This document shows positions 58,184 to 64,000 of a DNA stretch of 64,000 bases, one piece after another. Position numbers and translations under genes: made by a program. The stretch's first letter is position 1; the number at the start of each line of letters is the position of its first letter. Source of the stretch: Vandiemenella viatica (lineage: Eukaryota > Arthropoda > Insecta > Orthoptera > Morabidae); contig JARYHS010008074.1 of assembly GCA_031002005.1 (NCBI GenBank), positions 8,812,924 through 8,876,923 on the forward strand, written 5' to 3'. The notes under the pieces are model-generated. The model saw only the letters and a list, made by a program, of their open reading frames with translations. It had not been told where the DNA came from and ran no database searches.

Positions 58184-58600
58184 CAGAACGAAGTAAATAA
58201 ATCAGAGATGTTATGAACGCTATGAAAGTACATCAAGTAATGAGAAAACTCTGAGAAATGAGCGACGATGTGAACGCAATGGAAGTACATCAAGTAATGA
58301 GAAAACTCTGAGAAATGCAGCGCCATCTATCGACCAAAATGACTCGAATTGGGGGTCAAATAGGGGTAGTTTTTTCCGGGGAATCAGAATCTGCAATAAA
58401 AAATGGGGGTTCCTATTTAAGTTTTTTTTCTCCCCCTTCCCCCACCCCTAGGGGGTGGGGGTGGGGAGTCAAATTTGGTATCATCGGATGTCCCCCGTCG
58501 AGACGAACAATTTTTATTACCCACTTTTTTTGATCGGATTTGTAGTTTTCGAGATATTTAGTTGTCTCAAGATAAAAAACTCACTTGGTATATATATATA

Positions 58601-61600
58601 CTAGCTGACCCGGCAATCCTTTACTATTGCTGGACTTGAGTAGGCACATAGAATAAATGAAAATATATTTACAGTTAAATTTTAAACTGCTGTTTCATTC
58701 ATTTTCAGTTGGAAAGGGTGAGAGGGGATGCGCTTTGGAAAACATATGCAGGCAGTATTTTTCTGCTTGTTTCAAAGTATAAGTGTGCAAATTCTCATTG
58801 AAATCTGATGAAATATGTGGTTTTGTCTAAATTATGGGTAGGAGGGGTGGGTTTTTTAATTTTTTTGACAGGAACCATTTTCGACATCCCCTCGACAATT
58901 CACCATAGCTTCGCCGTAATCGGACGAACGGTTTGCGGGTTTGTTTAAATTATGGGGTGTTATGGGGAAGAGGGGGTAATTAAGGTGGTGGAAAGAGATG
59001 ACAGGGATTGGGTTTTTGCGAAATTAATGTGTACAGTATTTCTCTCTCTTTTTTAAACTATAAGTGTACAAATTCTTATCTAAATCGGATAAAAAATGTG
59101 GTTTGCCTAATTCATGGGGTGAAAACGTAATGGGGTTGGAAGGGGGAGATGGGATGAATATTCGGAAACCATACATAAGCAGTTTTTTTCTGTTTGTTTT
59201 AAAGTATAAGTGTACAAATTTTTATCTAAATCGGATATAAAATGTGGTTAGCCTAAAATATGGGGTAAAAACGTAATGGGGTAGGAAAGTGGGGGATGGG
59301 ATGAATATTCGGAAACCACACGTAGGCAGTATTTTTCTGTATTTTTCTGTTTGTTTCAAAGTATAATTATACAAATTTTTATCTAAATCGGATATAAAAT
59401 GTGGTTTGAATAAATTATGGGGTGAGAACGTAATGGGGTTGGAAAGGGGGACAGGGGATGAAAATTCGGAAACCATACCGAAGCAGTATTTTTCTGTTTG
59501 TTTTAAAGTATAAGTGTACAAATTCTTATCTAAATCCGATAAAAAATGTGGTTTGCCTAAATTATGGGGTGAAAACGTAATGGGGTTGGAAAGGGGGACA
59601 GGGGATGAATATTCGGAAACCATACGTAGGCAGTATTTTTCTGTTAGTTTTAAAGTATAAGTGTACAAATTCTTATCTAAAACGGATAAAAACTGTGGTT
59701 TCCCCAAATTATGAGGTAAAAACGTAATGGGGTTGGAAAGGGGGAGAGGGGATGAATATTCGGAAACCATACGTAGGCAGTATTTTTCTGTTAGTTTTAA
59801 AGTATAAGTGTACAAATTTTTATCTAAATCGGATATAAAATGTGGTTAGCCTAAATTATGGGGTAAAAACGGAATGGGGTAGGAAAGTGGGGGATGGGAT
59901 GAATATTCGGAAACCACACGTAGGCAGTATTTTTCTGTTTGTTTCAAAGTATAATTATACAAATTTTTATCTAAATCGGATATAAAATGTGGTTTGAATA
60001 AATTATGGGGTGAGAACGTAATGGGGTTGGAAAGGGGGACAGGGGATGAAAATTCGGAAACCATACGGAAGCAGTATTTTTCTGTTTGTTTTAAAGTATA
60101 AGTGTACAAATTCTTATTTAAATGCGATAAAAAATGTGGTTTGCCTAAATTATGGGGTGAAAACGTAATGGGGTTGGAAAGGGGGACAGGGGATGAATAT
60201 TCGGAAACCATACGTAGGCAGTATTTTTCTGTTAGTTTTAAAGTATAAGTGTACAAATTCTTATCTAAAACGGATAAAAACTGTGGTTTCCCCAAATTAT
60301 GAGGTAAAAACGTAATGGGGTTGGAAAGGGGGAGAGGGGATGAATATTCGGAAACCATACGTAGGCAGTATTTTTCTGTTAGTTTTAAAGTATAAGTGTA
60401 CAAATTCTTATCCAAATCGGATAATAAATGTGGTTTGCCTAAATTATGGGGTAAAAACGTAATGGGGTTGGAAAGGGGAGAGGGGATGAATATTCGGAAA
60501 CCATACGTAGGCTGTATTTTTCTGTTTGTTTTAAAGTATAAGTGTACAAATTCTTATCTAAATCGGATAAGAAATGTGGTTTGCCTAAAGTATGGGGTAA
60601 AAACATAATGGGGTTGGAAAGGGGAAGAGGGGATGAATATTCGGGAACCATATGTTGGCAGTATTTTTCTGTTTGTTTTAAAGTATAAGTGTACAAATTC
60701 TTACCTAAATCGGATAAAAAATGTGGTATTGCCTAAAGTATGGGGGTAGATATAGGGCGAGGGGATTAATATTCGGAAACCGAATGTAGGCAGTTTTTTT
60801 ATGTTTATTTTGAAGTATAAGTGTACAAATTCTTATCTAAAACGGATAAAAAATGTGGTTTCCCCAAATTATGAGGTAAAAACGTAATGGGGGTGGAATG
60901 GGGAGAGGGGATGAATATTCGGAAACCATACGTAGGTTGTATTTTTCTGTTTGTTTTAAAGTATAAGTGTACAAATTCTTATCTAAATCGGATAAAAAAT
61001 GTGGTTTGCCTAAATTATGGGGTGAAAAGGTAATGGGTTTGGAAAGGGGGAGAGGGGATGAATATTCGGAAACCATATGTTGGCAGTATTTTTCTGTTTG
61101 TTTTAAAGTATAAGTGTACAAATTCCTATCTAAATCGGATAAAAAATGTGGTATTGCCTAAAGTATGGGGGTGGATATGGGGCGAGGGGATTAATATTCG
61201 GAAACCGTATGTAGGCAGTATTTTTATGTTTATTTTGAAGTATAAGTGTACAAATTCTTATCTAAAACGGATAAAAAATGTGGTTTCCCCAAATTATGAG
61301 GTAAAAACGTAATGGGGGTGGAAAGGGGAGAGGGGATGAATATTCGGAAACCATACGTAGACTGTATTTTTCTGTTTGTTTTAAAGTATAAGTGTACAAA
61401 TTCTTATCTAAATCGGATAAAAAATGTGGTTTGCCTAAATTATGGGTTGAAAACGTAAAGGGTTGGAAAGGGACAGAGGGGATGAATATTCGGAAACCAT
61501 ACGTAGGCAGTATTTTTCTGTTTGTTTTAAAGTATAAGTGTACAAATTCTTACCTAAATCGGATAAAAAATGTGGTTTGCCTAAATTATGGGGTGAAAAC

Positions 61601-62607
61601 TTAATGGGGTTGGAAAGGGGGAGAGGGGATGAATATTCGGGAACCATATGTTGGCAGTATTTTTCTGTTTGTTTTAAAGTATAAGTGTACAAATTCCTAT
61701 CTAAATCGGATAAAAAATGTGGTATTGCCTAAAGTATGGGGGTGGATATGGGGCGAGGGGATTAATATTCGGAAACCGTATGTAGGCAGTATTTTTATGT
61801 TTATTTTGAAGTATAAGTGTACAAATTCTTATCTAAAACGGATAAAAAATGTGGTTTCCCCAAATTATGAGGTAAAAACGTAATGGGGGTGGAAAGGGGA
61901 GAGGGGATGAATATTCGGAAACCATACGTAAGCTGTATTTTTCTGTTTGTTTTAAAGTATAAGTGTACAAATTCTTATCTAAATCGGATAAAAAATGTGG
62001 TTTGCCTAAATTATGGGGTGAAAACGTAAAGGGTTGGAAAGGGACAGAGGGGATGAATATTCGGAAACCATACGTAGGCAGTATTTTTCTGTTTGTTTTA
62101 AAGTATAAGTGTACAAATTCTTACCTAAATCGGATAAAAAATGTGGTTTGCCTAAATTATAGGGTGAAAACGTAATGGGGTTGGAAAGGGGGAGAGGGGA
62201 TGAATATTCGGGAACCATATGTTGGCAGTATTTTTCTGTTTGTTTTAAAGTATAAGTGTACAAATTCCTATCTAAATCGGATAAAAAATGTGGTATTGCC
62301 TAAAGTATGGGGGTGGATATGGGGCGAGGGGATTAATATTTGGAAACCGTATGTAGGCAGTATTTTTATGTTTATTTTGAAGTATAAGTGTACAAATTCC
62401 TATCTAAATCGGATAAAAAATGTGGTTTTGCCTAAATTATGGGGTGTTATGGGGAATAGGGGGTGACTTTTTGGAATTTTTTTTTCACAGGAACCTTCGC
62501 AGACGCACACTCGAAAACTCTCCAAAGTTTCATTGCAATCTGATAAATGGTACAGGAACGCATAGAAGACGAACATACAAACAAACAAACATTGATTTTT
62601 ATATATA

Positions 62608-62608
<1 letters not shown>
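58601..62608 (-). mobile_element. Non-autonomous Helitron (4008 bp) with ~25 tandem ~147-bp units (copy 2)
   Basis: On the minus strand it starts TCTTATATATAAAAATCAATG after an A and ends GCAAT-loop-ATTGC-CGGGTCAG-CTAG before a T. The same terminal sequences bound copy 1 (24854-26887). It lies 12 bases (pure TA repeat) from the mariner at 56436-58588. The interior is dominated by a tandem array. There is no Rep/helicase gene, so movement would need an autonomous partner. Confidence 0.85.
59040..62440 (+). repeat. ~147-bp satellite-like array with higher-order tetramers
   Basis: The unit consensus includes GGCAGTATTTTTCTGTTTG, AAGTATAAGTGTACAAATTC, TTATCTAAATCGGATAAAAA, TGGGGTTGGAAAGGGGGAG and GATGAATATTCGGAAACCAT. 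Spacing of GTACAAATT is mostly 145-149 bp, with some 132-142. A ~590-bp tetramer occurs twice (about 59212-60398) and a 571-bp tetramer recurs (shared marker at 61151, 61722 and 62293, first seen at 60727). Because 147 is 49 codons, minus-strand frames stay open for up to 197 codons. Those frames are very likely by-products. Confidence 0.88.

Positions 62609-62647
<39 letters not shown>
62609..62647. repeat. (TA)n microsatellite
   Basis: The tract is a pure TA run of about 20 dinucleotides directly outside the Helitron 5' end. Confidence 0.9.
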
Positions 62648-62650
<3 letters not shown>

Positions 62651-62673
62651 AAGCTCAAAGACCGAAAACGCTC

Positions 62674-62947
62674 AATAAGCGAAAAAACGACCACAAAGCG
62701 TTCTGGTATATTTAAACAGCCGCAACACGTTATTCACGTTATGGCACTTACAAAAAAAGAGTCAGAACGCGTCGTGGCTAACTTAGAAAGACCACAACAT
62801 GAAATTAGCGATTGACCCAATTCATATATATTAAAACCACCCTGGACCGATTCGTCCTGAACACAGAGTTAGATACTATTAAACCTCAACTTTTTGTGGC
62901 CGTTTTAAAGAAATCGGAACGCGTTGTTGTCGTTTTTCGCTCAATAT
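62674..62947. mobile_element. Small MITE-like element with ~30-bp inverted ends
   Basis: AATAAGCGAAAAAACGACCAC at the left is matched by GTTGTCGTTTTTCGCTCAATAT at the right, with AAAGCGTTCTG/CGGAACGCGTT continuing inward. The element is imperfect and its target duplication is unclear. Confidence 0.55.
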
Positions 62948-62949
62948 AA

Positions 62950-63560
62950 ATATAAAATAAAAATATTTTTATAAAACTTAATTTTCTCATTATCTGTCAG
63001 TCAACATACCACTACAGATGTCTTTGCACCCAAAAAAGACGGCGGAAATAGTCGTCGGAATATCTTGTTTCAACCACACAATCCAACGAAACACTCGTAA
63101 TTATTACCATACACAGGAAAAGTATTCGTTATTACAATTAAGCATGGTTTTAAGATCGATAGCTGTCTGCTTTGCAGCCACCCACTAAAGTAATTCTTTT
63201 TTATGGTTTATATTTTCAGTCTTTCAATTTTTTTATCTGATTGGCCATTTTACAGCCAGCCAGACGTAATCTCGTTTCAGTGTGTGTTTAAATTTAGTTG
63301 GCTTCTTACAGCCATCAGATTGTTTTAGAATTTTGGGTTTTAAAAACTCTTTACCTCCTCCGGTTTATTAATTTGCTCTTTTCTTCCTGCTTTCAAGGCC
63401 GTTTACTTTGCAGTCATACAGTAAGATTTTAAGGTCAGGTGAAGCCATGTTGTGGCACCACTTTTATGAGGAACCTAATGACCTCGATGTCAACGCGCCC
63501 TAACTCTCGCAACAACTCTCTCCGTTCTTAGTGAAAAAAAAACTTCTGCATTTAGTTTTC
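62950..63560. other. Intronic DNA, no gene recognised
   Basis: This is AT-rich DNA adjacent to the channel exon. The short frames carry no motif. Confidence 0.5.
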
Positions 63561-63568
63561 ATACTTAC

Positions 63569-63727
63569 TGAGGTGTCCATGTGTGAATCCAGAGTAGTTG
63601 TACACGCTGAGAGTCTCATTAGTAGCTATTCCACGCAACACGTACTCGGCGATCTGAAATGACGAGCTCTTAAGAACCGGCGAATCAGCTTCCCAGTGGA
63701 GTGTAACTTCACTAGCATTATACGTCC
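63569..63727 (-). CDS. Cys-loop ligand-gated chloride channel exon: late extracellular domain (first visible exon)
   Basis: This is a 159-bp minus-strand exon between a CTCTTTCAG acceptor and a CTCA|GTAAGT donor. It starts in phase 2 (two bases completing an unseen codon) and ends in phase 1, which fits the exon at 35368-35523 exactly. It encodes TYNASEVTLHWEAD, then FQIAEYVLRGIATNETLSVY, then NYSGFTHGHL. This is the region after the Cys loop, where VxLxW and a following (F/L)-x-(I/L)-x-x-(Y/F) pattern are conserved. Three possible N-glycosylation sites (NAS, NET, NYS) are visible. Earlier exons with the Cys loop itself and the signal peptide lie beyond 64000. Confidence 0.85.
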
Positions 63728-64000
63728 CTGAAAGAGACAGTTACATAACGGAGTTTTATTACGAAGAAAATACTCTACAACGAACTAAAAACTAATTTAA
63801 ATTTTGACGCTATGCTTTGTACTAGGGTTGTTGCGGATGCCATCTTTGCGGGTGTTTTGGGGAAACGGATGCGGATGTGGAAGCATAAATTTATAATTAT
63901 TTAGATTTTAATATTTTATCAAAAATAAATTTAATATCAATTTTTTTTCATAAGTAAATTTTATTTCCATATAATATTCCCATGTTGATTTATTTTTGCC
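63728..64000. other. Intronic DNA at window edge
   Basis: The upstream intron of the channel gene begins here. It is AT-rich, with a GGATGCGGATGTGG-type stretch near 63850-63880. No gene is recognised. Confidence 0.5.

Larger units (their letters stand above)
56436..58588 (-). mobile_element. Mariner-type transposon with ~270-bp terminal inverted repeats (2153 bp)
   Basis: The left end CAGGGTGAGTTTTTTATCTTG and right end (inverse, reading CCAAGTGAG at the tip) begin inverted repeats of about 270 bp (56436-56707 and 58317-58588). TA flanks each end (56434-56435, 58589-58590). A transposase gene lies on the minus strand between them, and a 41-bp minisatellite follows the gene. The repeats are far longer than the ~30 bp of classic mariners. 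Confidence 0.9.

Noticed and set aside
59222..60415. Minus-strand frames of 197 and 189 codons with a 49-residue repeat
   Set aside because: They follow exactly the 147-bp satellite unit, which is a multiple of three. Indels elsewhere in the array break the frame without regard to codons, and short frames also run on the other strand, so these are satellite by-products rather than a repeat protein.

Overview
The window is nuclear DNA from an animal, almost certainly an insect with large introns and a transposon-rich genome. The basis is three GT-AG exons of an arthropod-type Cys-loop chloride channel, plus Tc1/mariner, Helitron, Penelope, Polinton, R1-clade, I-like and CR1-like elements and tRNA-derived SINEs. 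I cannot name the species. There are no prokaryotic operons, rRNA genes or CRISPR arrays.

The backbone is one host gene on the minus strand. Exons at 63569-63727, 35368-35523 and 14588-14753 join in perfect phase (1, then 1, leaving 2) across introns of 28,045 and 20,614 bp. They encode the part of a ligand-gated anion channel from the late extracellular domain through TM1, TM2 and TM3. It looks most like the insect pH-sensitive chloride channel group. Nearly everything else is transposon debris inside, or downstream of, this gene.

Region by region (plus-strand order): 1-2505 is an I-like LINE (RT and RNase H, two nonsense codons). 2506-6009 has no recognised gene. 6010-13030 is a LINE fragment split by a near-complete R1-clade element (6938-12894) with an exact 10-bp target duplication; a SINE with a 12-bp duplication sits inside the R1 copy. 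13140-14325 is a CR1-like remnant. 15464-16850 is a 5'-truncated LINE with a 12-bp duplication. 18838-19815 is a Penelope-like element ending in a hammerhead ribozyme. 22150-28270 is a decayed Polinton DNA polymerase on the minus strand, interrupted by a Helitron (24854-26887) that itself carries a palindromic Penelope fragment with two more hammerheads. Beside it lies a previously unlisted four-exon, 120-codon reading frame (27687-28270). 28490-36110 holds LINE scraps, SINEs, MITEs and a dead Tc1 element. 36660-37660 is a diverged duplication. 38782-40648 and 43199-43927 are two more Helitrons.

The most striking structure is 43951-56422, a 12.5-kb near-perfect palindrome. Its arms of about 5.6 and 6.7 kb share SINEs and internal ~500-bp tandem repeats, and they differ by a few indels, one of which is a MITE with a verifiable 3-bp target duplication. 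It is followed within 14 bp by a DD41D-type mariner with ~270-bp terminal repeats (56436-58588), then within 12 bp by a 4.0-kb Helitron built of about 25 units of ~147 bp in higher-order tetramers (58601-62608). Thus 43199-62608 is an uninterrupted stack of four elements, separated only by short AT-rich or (TA)n spacers.
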